NCBI GenBank assembly: GCA_964587515.1
Contig: CAZPMO010000042.1
Span: 1 to 29,545, forward strand
Direction of reading: 5' to 3'
Source: CAZPMO01 sp964587515
Lineage (GTDB): Bacteria; Pseudomonadota; Alphaproteobacteria; MPNO01
DNA length: 29,545 nucleotides
Shown here in pieces: positions 7,561-15,204 of this stretch; the first letter of the stretch is position 1, and the number at the start of each line of letters is the position of its first letter. The position numbers were made by a program, and so were the translations under genes. The notes under the pieces were generated by a model. The model was given only the letters and a program-made list of their open reading frames with translations, was not told the DNA's origin and searched no databases.

Positions 7561-8613
7561 TTAGCTTTCAAATACTCTGGAAAAATCGCCGTTGGCGCGC
7601 TCGAAATCGTCCAGCCGTCCCACGTCCAGCCAATATTCGCGGACCGGAAAGACCGCCGCACAATGGCCGCCATCGATCGCGCGTTGGAAGAATTCCGGCA
7701 TGTCGAGATTTTCGTTCTTGCCGACAAATTGCAGCAGTTTCGGCGAAATCACATAAATCCCGGCATTGACGAAAAAAGTCTGTACCGGCTTTTCCTCGAT
7801 TCCGACAATACGGTCATCTTCGATATTGACCACGCCATAGGGCACCTGGAAATCATGTTCCCGTACGCACATGGTGGCGTCGGCGCGTTGTTCGAAATGG
7901 AAATCCAGAATGCTGCGGAAATTCGCCTTGGTGAGCACGTCCGCGTTCATGACCAGGATCGGTTTTTCCGGAAATTTGGGCAACAGCCCGAGGGCGCCGG
8001 CTGTTCCCAATTGGTGGTCTTCCTTCAGGTAATCGATGTCGATTCCCCAGCTCTCGCCATCGCCGAAATGCTGCATTATCTGATCGGCTTTGTAATTGAC
8101 TGACATGTGAAAATGCTGGAACCCGTGCTCGATAAAGGTTTCCAATGTGGTTTCGAGCAGAGGCTTCTGGCCGACCGTCAATAATGGCTTGGGCGTATCA
8201 TCGGTCATGGGCCGCAGCCGGCTACCGAGACCGCCCGCCATGAAGATCACATGGTTCTCCAACGGTTCCGGCGCTGTCAACTCGTCCCGCAGGGCGAGCC
8301 CGACGACACGGGATCGGGAATCTACAATGGGCACCTGGCGCACGTCTCGCGGCAGCATGAGTTCCAGCAGGCGTTTCGATGAATCGTCCGGCAATCCGAC
8401 GATCGGATCGCGTTTCATGACCTCGGAAACTGGCGCGCTCAACGGCAAGGCGCGCAGAATGCCGCGTCGGATATCTCCGTCGGTGATAGTCCCCAATAGG
8501 CGGCGGTCGTCGTCGACCACCAGGCAAATCTGACCATCGACCTTATCGATGATCCCGACGGCGTCGGCTACGGTCGCCTGTGTTCCGATCAGGGTCTTGT
8601 CCCAGTCTTTCAC
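7561..8613 (-). CDS. ptmE: CBS-domain sugar-1-phosphate guanylyltransferase (PtmE-like)
   Basis: A 350-residue two-part protein. Two CBS modules (about 8-55 and 62-115) precede a sugar-1-phosphate nucleotidyltransferase domain starting at 'HVIFMAGGLGSRLRPMTDDTPKPLL' (121-145). The same order is found in Campylobacter jejuni PtmE, which makes the GDP-amino sugar that starts the legionaminic pathway. 'ILVMNADVL' supplies the metal-binding acid, and 'EYWLDVGRLDDFERAN' is the usual C-terminal signature. The GTG start overlaps the legH stop (GTGA). An ATP- or nucleotide-responsive regulatory role for the CBS pair is plausible but not shown. The GDP (rather than UDP or dTDP) preference is inferred from PtmE and from legB-legC-legG-legI around it. 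PtmF- and PgmL-type precursor genes are absent, so GlmS and GlmM probably supply the substrate. Confidence 0.88.
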   Translation of the reverse strand: MKDWDKTLIGTQATVADAVGIIDKVDGQICLVVDDDRRLLGTITDGDIRRGILRALPLSAPVSEVMKRDPIVGLPDDSSKRLLELMLPRDVRQVPIVDSRSRVVGLALRDELTAPEPLENHVIFMAGGLGSRLRPMTDDTPKPLLTVGQKPLLETTLETFIEHGFQHFHMSVNYKADQIMQHFGDGESWGIDIDYLKEDHQLGTAGALGLLPKFPEKPILVMNADVLTKANFRSILDFHFEQRADATMCVREHDFQVPYGVVNIEDDRIVGIEEKPVQTFFVNAGIYVISPKLLQFVGKNENLDMPEFFQRAIDGGHCAAVFPVREYWLDVGRLDDFERANGDFSRVFES

Positions 8614-9254
8614 CGGCCTGTATCCTTGTCTGTCAGGGGCCTTGCGGGCGTCCCCGCGACGGTCGAGTCGTTTGCGATATCATCGATAACCGTTGCGCCA
8701 CCGGCTATGGTGCAGTTCGCGCCGACACGGACGTTTTCTAAAATGGTTGAACCGGCGCCGACCAGACTTCCCGCGCCGATTTGTACGCCGCCGGCCAGGG
8801 TAGAGCCCGGTGCGATATGAACATGGTCGCCGATGACGCAGTCGTGATCGACCGAGGCCCCGGAATTGACGATCACGTTATCTCCAATCCGCGTATCCGC
8901 CTGAATGATGGCGCCCGCCATGATCTGCGCGCCCGCGCCGAGTTGCGCGCTGTCCGAAATAATGGCTGCCGGGTGAACCGTGTTGACGAAGTCATATGCC
9001 CGATCCCTGAACGCATTGAATAATTCTTGCCTTTGCGTGACCGGTCCAACACCGATCGTAAGTTGGACCTCCCCAGGCGCGTAATCCGCAACCGCCTCGT
9101 CCCCGCCGATAACCTGCGCGCCGAGCAATTGGGTTCCGGCCTTTTTCGGGTCGTTGTCCACCAGGCCCAGAATTACCACCCCATTGCCGCGCAATGCTTC
9201 GATGACGACCTTGGCGTGACCGCCGGCGCCGATGATGATGACGGGCGCGTTCAT
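8610..9254 (-). CDS. legH: NeuD/PglD-type sugar N- or O-acetyltransferase (LegH-like)
   Basis: A 214-residue acyltransferase with an N-terminal Rossmann-like nucleotide-sugar domain ('IIIGAGGHAKVVIEAL', 6-21) and a C-terminal left-handed beta-helix built from hexapeptide repeats (about 95-205; 'IGDNVIVNSGASVDHDCVIGDHVHIAPG'). The His in 'SVDHDCVIG' corresponds to the catalytic base of PglD. In legionaminic synthesis, LegH acetylates the 4-amino group that LegC installs, using acetyl-CoA. NeuD proteins of sialic acid clusters look alike and O-acetylate, so the acceptor is not certain. The pathway would otherwise lack its N-acetyltransferase, which favours LegH. Its ATG overlaps the legI stop (ATGA) and its end overlaps ptmE, so the three should be translated together. 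Confidence 0.88.
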   Translation of the reverse strand: MNAPVIIIGAGGHAKVVIEALRGNGVVILGLVDNDPKKAGTQLLGAQVIGGDEAVADYAPGEVQLTIGVGPVTQRQELFNAFRDRAYDFVNTVHPAAIISDSAQLGAGAQIMAGAIIQADTRIGDNVIVNSGASVDHDCVIGDHVHIAPGSTLAGGVQIGAGSLVGAGSTILENVRVGANCTIAGGATVIDDIANDSTVAGTPARPLTDKDTGR

Positions 9255-10324
9255 AGCCCGATCTTCTCATCCGCCGCATAATCCCGTTTGGCGACGCGGC
9301 CCAACCAGTCCCAGTATTTCATCGGTGACTGCCCGCCGCCGGGCCTCTTCACCCCGAGGTTTTCGGCAGTGAAAGCTTCCCCGGCGCGAACCGGCTGTAA
9401 TGCGACCAGGCTCTTGCGCGCCGCCGCCATATTCTCCCGTTCTCCCGGGGCCGGCGTTTTTTCACCGTTGCCCAACGCCGTTTCGACTTCCCGGATGCGC
9501 TTTACCATGGATGCCAGTTCCGCCGGTTCAATCGACGCCGCGTGATCCGGTCCCCGTGCGTTCCGGTCCAGCGTAAAGTGCTTTTCGATCACCGCCGCGC
9601 CCAGCGCCGCCGCCGCAATCGCGGCCGTGTCGCCTTGGGTGTGGTCCGACAGCCCGACCCGCAATCCAAACGCGTCGCGCAAGGTCGCCATGGCCCGCAG
9701 GTTTGCGTTCTCCAGGGGCGCCGGGTACTGGCTCGTACAATGCAGCAGCGTGACTTTTCCCTGCAGCAACTTGCCAATGTCCGGATTGTCCATGGCCATG
9801 GGAGTCGGCGCCCCATCGCTGCCGTCAAACCCGAATGCCAAAATGCCGAGCGCGTTCTTCACCTCGTCGAGCGTACTCATGCCGGTCGATAGGATGATTT
9901 TTCGGCCGCTACGGGCGGCGGCCAGCAGCAACGGCCCATTGGTGATCTCGCCGGAACCGATTTTAATCGTGTCGATTCTCATTACGTCGACCAGAAAAGC
10001 GAGGCTCTCCAGGTCGAAGGGCGATGAGATGAAGGCGATTCCCCGTTCCTTGCAGCGTTCGCCCAGGAGCCGGTGCGCATCGGTGTCGAGCTCCAACGCC
10101 CGAAGCATATCGAGCTGGCTATCGCCATCGCCACGGCTTTGGTACGGCGCGTTTGGCGCGGTTGCCGTGGCCAATTGCTCGGCCCTGAAAGTTTGGAACT
10201 TGACCGCATCCGCCCCGGCTTCCCCGGCGGCGTCGACCATGGCCAAGGCGCGCTCGGTGTCGCCGTTATGGTTGACGCCCGCCTCGGCGATGACAAATAC
10301 GCGGCTTATGGTTTGTTCAGCCAT
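9251..10324 (-). CDS. legI: N,N'-diacetyllegionaminic acid synthase (NeuB/LegI family)
   Basis: A 357-residue PEP-dependent synthase that condenses a 6-deoxy-diacetamido hexose with phosphoenolpyruvate to a nine-carbon nonulosonic acid. It has an N-terminal TIM barrel opening 'VFVIAEAGVNHNGD', with 'GADAVKFQTF', 'KIGSGEITNGPLL', 'LSTGMSTLDEV' and 'GLSDHTQGD' in family order. A C-terminal antifreeze-like SAF domain follows (about 290-357; 'SLVALQPVRAGEAFTAENL'). The ATG giving MAEQTISRVFVIAE was chosen; the frame is open 19 codons further, but that part lies within legG, which it already overlaps by 8 nt. Its neighbours define the substrate as the LegG product. NeuB (sialic acid) and PseI are the sibling families. 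Confidence 0.92.
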   Translation of the reverse strand: MAEQTISRVFVIAEAGVNHNGDTERALAMVDAAGEAGADAVKFQTFRAEQLATATAPNAPYQSRGDGDSQLDMLRALELDTDAHRLLGERCKERGIAFISSPFDLESLAFLVDVMRIDTIKIGSGEITNGPLLLAAARSGRKIILSTGMSTLDEVKNALGILAFGFDGSDGAPTPMAMDNPDIGKLLQGKVTLLHCTSQYPAPLENANLRAMATLRDAFGLRVGLSDHTQGDTAAIAAAALGAAVIEKHFTLDRNARGPDHAASIEPAELASMVKRIREVETALGNGEKTPAPGERENMAAARKSLVALQPVRAGEAFTAENLGVKRPGGGQSPMKYWDWLGRVAKRDYAADEKIGL

Positions 10325-11501
10325 GGGCCGGCGCCGTTTCGTCACACAGATCGTGAAACCGTTTGATGCGTAGCGCCTCAAGATCGGCGGATTTCAATTC
10401 ATCCTTGATGAGGGCCGCCGCGCCGCCTTTGCCGTATGGCGGATCCTGGCCGGCAAGGCGGTTGACGAATTTCGGTTCAAGTGCGCGCGCGACTGCGGCG
10501 CGGATATCGTCCACGCCGGCGCCGCAATCGATCACTGAATCCGCTTTCAATCGGCCTTTTTGCCGATCGCCGATATTGACCGTCGCCGCGCCGACCGCCG
10601 GCGCTTCGATCAGGCCGCTTGACGAATTCCCCACAACGGCACCGCACAGCGCGAGCGCGCTGAAATAGGCTCTTTCGCCCAGCGACGCGCTCATCGCGAC
10701 GCGCTCGGGATGCGCCGCCGCGTAATCCGCGAGCGTCTTTGCCACTGCATCGCGGCCCGGGTCCGCATTGACACCCGTAATAAGCAGGCGCCGTTCGGGC
10801 CAGGTTTCCAGGGCCGACAGCATCGCCAGCGCGGGCCGCGCCGCGTCGTCGTCGGCCAGCGTTTCCGGATGATAGGTAATCAGGAAAAATCCCTGGCCCA
10901 ATTCATGTCCCACCCGCGCCTCCAACTCGGCCGGCGTCAGATATTCGAGATCGGCGAAATTATCGAGGCCCGGCGTACCGACCATGAAAACCCGCGCCGG
11001 TTCCTCGCCCATCTGGATCACGCGCCGGCGGTATGGTTCGGCGGCCACGAAGTGGAGGCGGGCCATTTTGGTGACGGCATGCCGGATGGCATCGTCAAAC
11101 GCGCCTTCGGTCACCTCGCCGCCATGAATATGGGCGATCGGTATTTGCAACAGCAAGGCGGCGGCGGCGGCGGCAAGCGTTTCGTAGCGATCGCCCAGCA
11201 CCACCATGATATCCGGATCCAAACGTTCCAGCGCATCGGCAATCCGGGTCATGATATCGCCGGTCGCGCGCGCCACCGCGCCGGCGCTGTCATCGGCCAG
11301 CTCAATCGGCAAACTTTCGTCGATGGTAAAACCGTTACCCTCGATCTCACGATAGGTGGCACCGTAATGTTCGGCGAAATGCGTACCCGTGACGAGCCAC
11401 TGAAGCGTGAGGTCACGATCATTGTCGATCTCGCGCGCGAGTCGGCGCAGATAACCGTAATCGGCGCGTGAGCCCGTAACGATGCAAATGCTACGCCGCA
11501 C
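10317..11501 (-). CDS. legG: Hydrolysing NDP-sugar 2-epimerase (NeuC/LegG family)
   Basis: A 394-residue GT-B-fold enzyme of the NeuC type. It should remove the nucleotide from an NDP-diacetamido-trideoxyhexose and invert C2, giving the manno-configured substrate of LegI. The signature 'VTGSRADYGYLRRL' is at 8-21, followed by 'LVTGTHFAEHYG', 'VVLGDRYETLAAAAAA', 'IAHIHGGEVTEGAFDDAIRHAVTKMA' and the C-terminal 'VGNSSSGLIEAPAVGAATVNIGDRQKGR', all in family order. The start is a GTG 4 nt after the stop of the gap-interrupted gene upstream; an in-frame ATG is not seen nearby. It overlaps legI by 8 nt. With a guanylyltransferase in the operon, the substrate is probably the GDP rather than the UDP sugar. 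Confidence 0.92.
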   Translation of the reverse strand: MRRSICIVTGSRADYGYLRRLAREIDNDRDLTLQWLVTGTHFAEHYGATYREIEGNGFTIDESLPIELADDSAGAVARATGDIMTRIADALERLDPDIMVVLGDRYETLAAAAAALLLQIPIAHIHGGEVTEGAFDDAIRHAVTKMARLHFVAAEPYRRRVIQMGEEPARVFMVGTPGLDNFADLEYLTPAELEARVGHELGQGFFLITYHPETLADDDAARPALAMLSALETWPERRLLITGVNADPGRDAVAKTLADYAAAHPERVAMSASLGERAYFSALALCGAVVGNSSSGLIEAPAVGAATVNIGDRQKGRLKADSVIDCGAGVDDIRAAVARALEPKFVNRLAGQDPPYGKGGAAALIKDELKSADLEALRIKRFHDLCDETAPAHG

Positions 11502-11505
11502 GCGT

Positions 11506-12745
11506 TTACCTTATATCGGCGGCATTCGTCAGCGCCGGCATATTTTCGAGGCTATCGAGAACGATTTGCCAAAAGGGAAGGTTGGGCGAGTCGTCCAGCT
11601 TTATGTAATCGACGACATAGCGGTGATAAGCATCCGGGTCTATCTGCGTGGCCGCATCGATATCCAGGCCGTCAAGGTCGTCGAGGTAACGAATTTCCTT
11701 GTTCAGGGACCGGGCGAGATCGAAATGATACGCCGCGCTTTCGGCCCCGCGCCGGTACATGTCCTCACGACACGATATCATCAGAATCGGCTTGTTCAGC
11801 GCGACGGCCGCGCCGACCGCCGCTGAATTATGGACGATTACCTGCCGCGCCGCCGCTATCAGTTCGAGGGATCGTCCCCGTACGACCTCGCGCTCTCCGA
11901 ATTCGCCCTGGTTATATGGCAGCGTGCTATGGGGATGGGCTGCGATGATGACCCGCAGGCCGGTCTCGAACTCGACCTGATCGAATAGCGCACGGAGCGA
12001 TCGAAAGTAATCCGATCCATCGAAATTTCCGCGCATCGCCGGGTCCAGATATTCCCGATGTCCGATCACGCCTTGATCAACGAACACGGCGGTGTTGGAT
12101 TCGCCTTCAAGCATCATGGTCTTTTGGAGGCGACTGATCCGGTCGAAATCCATGCTGTGGGCGCGAATCGACTTCGTGGGCGGGCCGATCAAGGCGCTGT
12201 CCATATTGCTGCGCCAGCCACCATGAACAATGATATCGACGGCCGGAACGCCGAGGAACCGGCGCGGGATGCGCGCCAGCAGGCTGTGGAGGATACTGGC
12301 CTGCGAAATCCTAGCCGGCAGGTCTCGAATTCGCTCGGCGATCGTCTGGCGCTTTCGTTCATTTTCCATGAAACCGGGATGGGCCTCGGTCGAAAGGATC
12401 AGCGACGGGGCGTTCATGCGGCCGATCGCGCGCAGAACGAATAGGTTTCGCGGGCTGATGAGGCGGTCGGAAACAAAATTGACCACCAAATCGGCGTCGG
12501 TGAGCGCGCCGAATACCCGCGACAGCTCGGTGCGCCGCTTCACNNNNNNNNNNAAAATCAATTTCGGGCCAATCCGCATAGGCTTCGCGATGCCGCGGAC
12601 TTTCCGGAATGACAATGTCGGCGACGTCGACAATCGTGACCCGCATGCCCCGGCCCAGCATGTATTCGATGCCGAACCGTTCGTAATCATTGGCGTCGAA
12701 TACTAGCGACTTCGCAATAACAATGTGTTTGGAAATTTCGGTCAT
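11506..12745 (-). CDS. Unrecognised glycosyltransferase-like surface carbohydrate protein, interrupted by assembly gap
   Basis: This gene is split by ten Ns. The first 64 codons (MTEISKHIVIAKSLVF...) run to the gap from one side, and 345 residues follow it in a frame that would join only if the real gap is a multiple of three. The total is about 410 aa plus the unknown bases. The C-terminal half has 'GLRVIIAAHPHSTLP', 'LELIAAARQVIVHNSAAVGAAVALNKPILMISC', the His-containing and Ser/Ala-rich loops typical of GT-B capsule and sialyltransferase-like proteins. There is no membrane segment. It sits between legC (4 nt) and legG (4 nt), hence co-translated. A transferase acting with the nonulosonate is plausible, but the family was not recognised. 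The break is probably an assembly artefact, not a pseudogene. Confidence 0.6.
12544..12553. other. Assembly gap (10 Ns)
   Basis: Ten consecutive Ns of unknown true length lie inside the coding region between legC and legG. The flanking minus-strand frames are both open but out of phase by one base across exactly 10 nt, so the placeholder length is almost certainly arbitrary. Confidence 0.98.
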
Positions 12746-12749
12746 GGAA

Positions 12750-13904
12750 TCATCGGCCGATACAGTCGATCACGCGCGCCAGTTCCCCATCCGTCAAACT
12801 GGATGAGCATGGCAGGATCACGATCCGCCGCCATATGTCCTCGGTCACGTCCTGTTCGGTTCGGGGCGATGCGGCGTACGGTTTTTGCAAATGCACCGGC
12901 TTCCAGAACGGTCTTGCAATGATGCCCGCGTCGCGCAGCTTCGCCCGCATCCTGTCCGGATCGGACTGCCACACCACGCCGGATAACCAGCACGAACTTT
13001 CCGCCCAGTCCGGTGCGGGAAAGTTTTCCGCCGCGCCGACTTGGGCAAACGCGTCTTCGTAGGCGCGCCGGATCCGCCGCTTCGCCGCGACCAATTCCTC
13101 CAAGCGCTCCATTTGCGCGCACCCCACGGCGGCTTGCAGATTGGTCATGCGGTAATTGAACCCGGCGCGGTCATGGTCGTAATCCGCCCCGGTTCGCGCC
13201 GTGCTGGACAAATGGCGCACAAGGTCGAGGGCTTCGCCGTTTTCGCCGGCGACCGCGCCGCCGCCGCCGCTGGTCACGGTCTTGTTGCCGTTGAATGAAA
13301 ACACCGACAGATCGGCGCCGCATTGTCCGATCCGCCGGCCTTTATAGGTCGCGCCGATCGCCGGGGCCGCGTCCGCGACAACGGGAATACTGAATTCCCG
13401 GGCGATATCGATGATGGCGTCCATATCGGCCGGCAACCCCAATGTGTGAACCGGCATAATCGCGGCGATGCGTTTGCCGGAAGCGATATGAATGCGCTCG
13501 CCGTCCGTCGCGCCGTCGACGCGGGTTTCGGTTTCCAGCCGCGCGCGCAGCGGGTCCGGATCAAGTGTCCAGCTTTCCGCCGTCACATCGAACAGCCAGG
13601 GCTCGGCCCCGCACTGGGCGATGGCGTTGGCGCTGGCGATAAAGGTGAAAGACGGCAGGGCTACCAGATCATCCCGCTCGACGCCGACCGCCGCCAGGGC
13701 GACATGCAGCCCCGCTGTTCCGGAACAGGTCGCCACCGCCGATTCCGCCCCGGCGGCTTCCGCGACCATGGATTCGAATTGGTCCACAAACGGCCCGATC
13801 GAGGACACATATGTCGATGTAATGCAGTCCTGAAGATAGCGCGCTTCATTACCCGAAAGATCGGGCACGGCGAGTGGGATCATGGCTTGGGTCTTAACCG
13901 TCAC
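12750..13904 (-). CDS. legC: PLP-dependent aminotransferase, DegT/DnrJ/EryC1 family (LegC)
   Basis: A 384-residue sugar aminotransferase that should add the 4-amino group to the 4-keto-6-deoxy NDP-sugar made by LegB, with glutamate as donor. It has 'CSGTAGLHVAL' (60-70) for phosphate binding, 'PSFTFIASANAI', the Asp of 'VVADAAPAIGA' (D178) that pairs with the pyridine nitrogen, and the Schiff-base lysine K208 in 'FSFNGNKTVTSGGGG'. 'GFNYRMTNLQAAVGCAQMERLEEL' is another family hallmark. The GTG start overlaps the legB stop (GTGA); an ATG seven codons on (MIPLAVPDLSGNE) also matches family N-termini. PseC and PglE are close relatives; the partner LegB and the GDP-type operon favour LegC. Confidence 0.9.
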   Translation of the reverse strand: MTVKTQAMIPLAVPDLSGNEARYLQDCITSTYVSSIGPFVDQFESMVAEAAGAESAVATCSGTAGLHVALAAVGVERDDLVALPSFTFIASANAIAQCGAEPWLFDVTAESWTLDPDPLRARLETETRVDGATDGERIHIASGKRIAAIMPVHTLGLPADMDAIIDIAREFSIPVVADAAPAIGATYKGRRIGQCGADLSVFSFNGNKTVTSGGGGAVAGENGEALDLVRHLSSTARTGADYDHDRAGFNYRMTNLQAAVGCAQMERLEELVAAKRRIRRAYEDAFAQVGAAENFPAPDWAESSCWLSGVVWQSDPDRMRAKLRDAGIIARPFWKPVHLQKPYAASPRTEQDVTEDIWRRIVILPCSSSLTDGELARVIDCIGR

Positions 13905-15109
13905 ATCTTGGCGTCCAGGGACCGGCCCAGCTCTTCATGCCTGAGCTCGGGCACGGCGCGGCGCAATGCCGCCGTGATGTCCGCTTTTTCCCAATGCCGC
14001 CCGCGCCGGATTTCGGCAATCTCGGCCAGGAAGTCGTCCAGCGCGCCGCGGCTCGCCAGGGGGGCATTCAGGATATGAATTTTACCATAGGTTTCATTAT
14101 CCGGGGCGTCTCCGTCCCGGCTGAACTCCTCAACTGTTTTTTCGCCGGTTGTGTCGCTGGCCGAGAAATAGCAGGGCCAGGCATTCGGGTCCGCGCCCAT
14201 ACGCGCCTTGGCCTCTTCTTCCGACGCGCAGCGAACCGCCCTGTAGCCATGTTCCTGCAAAAACATTTCCGCGATTTCGGCGAAGCCGACCAGGTCGGTT
14301 TCGGGGCTCAGCGCCGGGTAATAGATGTCGCGATGCCCAGCCAGAAACGCGGCCATCAGGCAGAGCTGCCCGGCCTCGGTCTGGGACATCATGTAACGGC
14401 GCACGTCGCTCGGCGCTGATATGGGTTGCCCCCTGGCGAGCCGGTTGCCGAACCCTTCCAGCAGGCTTCCGGCCGAAAACGCCACATTGGCGAAACGCGC
14501 GGTGCTGGTTCGCGGCGCGTCGCGGCAGAACAGTACATTTTCCATTAGCGCCTTGGTGGCGCCCATCAGGTTTTCGGACCGGACCGATTTATCGGTCGAA
14601 ACCGAAAACACGCTGGTTTCCGTGCCGATATGGTCGAAACAATCATGCAGCGCGCGCACATTGACGTCGATCATGCGCATCAGGCTGTAGGGGTCGCGTT
14701 CGGCGCGGACATGTTTCAGCGCGGAAAAATTGGCGATGGCGTCATAGGGACCCGATGCATCGGCAAAGCGCCGAAATTCCTCGCCGCCGAAATCGATCGA
14801 GGCGGTTCGGAATTCGGCCCGCAATTCCAAAGCCGACGACCGCAGGTCGCGCACCAGCTCGACCAGGCTGTTTTCATTGATATCGACCAGATCAAGCGCC
14901 GCCGGCTGATAAGGGATGAGCTGCCGGACGAAAGCGGACCCGGTCGACCCCGACGCGCCGATCACAAGAACGCGCGCGCCGCCGATCGCCTGCCGCAGTT
15001 GGTCCGCGTTATCGGCCAGATCGTCGGCGAACATCGACCGGTCCCGCTTCAGAATCCGCGCATGCAGCGTGTCGAATTCGTCGGTTCCCGTAATCGTGTC
15101 GCTGATCAT
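13901..15109 (-). CDS. legB: NDP-N-acetylglucosamine 4,6-dehydratase (LegB, short SDR)
   Basis: A 402-residue soluble dehydratase of the FlaA1/CapD type. It has the NAD motif 'VIGASGSTGSAF' (49-60), 'ANFSALKHVRAERDP' (126-140), 'STDKS' (171-175) and an MxxxK catalytic pair (M182, K186 in 'LMGATKALME') in place of the usual YxxxK, as in PglF/CapD-type enzymes. It should convert GDP-GlcNAc to the 4-keto-6-deoxy sugar, the first committed step. The ATG at 15109 is preferred: an upstream GTG at 15142 would give 11 more residues (MEKSHEFHFS...) but lies within the ops-like element. No good Shine-Dalgarno precedes the ATG; a 7-codon mini-ORF overlaps it (ATGA). It is the first gene of the long nonulosonate operon. 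Confidence 0.88.
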   Translation of the reverse strand: MISDTITGTDEFDTLHARILKRDRSMFADDLADNADQLRQAIGGARVLVIGASGSTGSAFVRQLIPYQPAALDLVDINENSLVELVRDLRSSALELRAEFRTASIDFGGEEFRRFADASGPYDAIANFSALKHVRAERDPYSLMRMIDVNVRALHDCFDHIGTETSVFSVSTDKSVRSENLMGATKALMENVLFCRDAPRTSTARFANVAFSAGSLLEGFGNRLARGQPISAPSDVRRYMMSQTEAGQLCLMAAFLAGHRDIYYPALSPETDLVGFAEIAEMFLQEHGYRAVRCASEEEAKARMGADPNAWPCYFSASDTTGEKTVEEFSRDGDAPDNETYGKIHILNAPLASRGALDDFLAEIAEIRRGRHWEKADITAALRRAVPELRHEELGRSLDAKM

Positions 15110-15129
15110 GGTACTGAAATGAAACTCAT
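15106..15129 (-). other. 7-codon leader mini-ORF overlapping legB start
   Basis: ATG followed by six codons and TGA (MSFISVP). The stop shares bases with the legB ATG (ATGA). A weak GGAA lies about 8 nt before its ATG, whereas legB itself has no clear ribosome-binding site. Translation of the mini-ORF could therefore deliver ribosomes to legB by termination-reinitiation. This is inference from spacing only. Confidence 0.3.
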
Positions 15130-15139
15130 GTGATTTTTC

Positions 15140-15150
15140 CACGCTACCGC
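15140..15150 (-). promoter_or_regulatory. ops-like element (RfaH recruitment / pause site)
   Basis: The minus strand reads GCGGTAGCGTG here, identical to 11 of the 12 bases of the E. coli ops element GGCGGTAGCGTG; the first base is T instead of G. It lies in the leader of legB, 54 nt or more downstream of the stop of an RfaH/NusG-like gene. In enterobacteria ops pauses RNA polymerase and its exposed non-template strand recruits RfaH. Sequence match and context agree; function here is inferred. Confidence 0.75.
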
Positions 15151-15153
15151 AGT

Positions 15154-15175
15154 CCGGGTGAAACGCTCCACCCGG
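15154..15175 (-). promoter_or_regulatory. Leader stem-loop directly upstream of ops-like element
   Basis: Inverted repeat CCGGGTG / CACCCGG (7 bp, plus one G-T pair inside, 6-8 nt loop), ending 3 nt before the ops-like sequence. No T-tract follows, so it is not an intrinsic terminator. The arrangement of a short inverted repeat followed by ops resembles the enterobacterial JUMPstart sequence. Confidence 0.6.
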
Positions 15176-15204
15176 GCCGTGTCGTCATTGTCCTTCGGCG
15201 CCGA

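Noticed and set aside
11506..12745. Pseudogene by frameshift
   Set aside because: The frame change falls exactly on the 10-N gap and both sides are intact, so an arbitrary gap length explains it.
15154..15175. Intrinsic terminator of the RfaH-like gene
   Set aside because: The stem is suitable, but no T-tract follows; instead the ops-like motif comes 3 nt later, which fits a leader element better.
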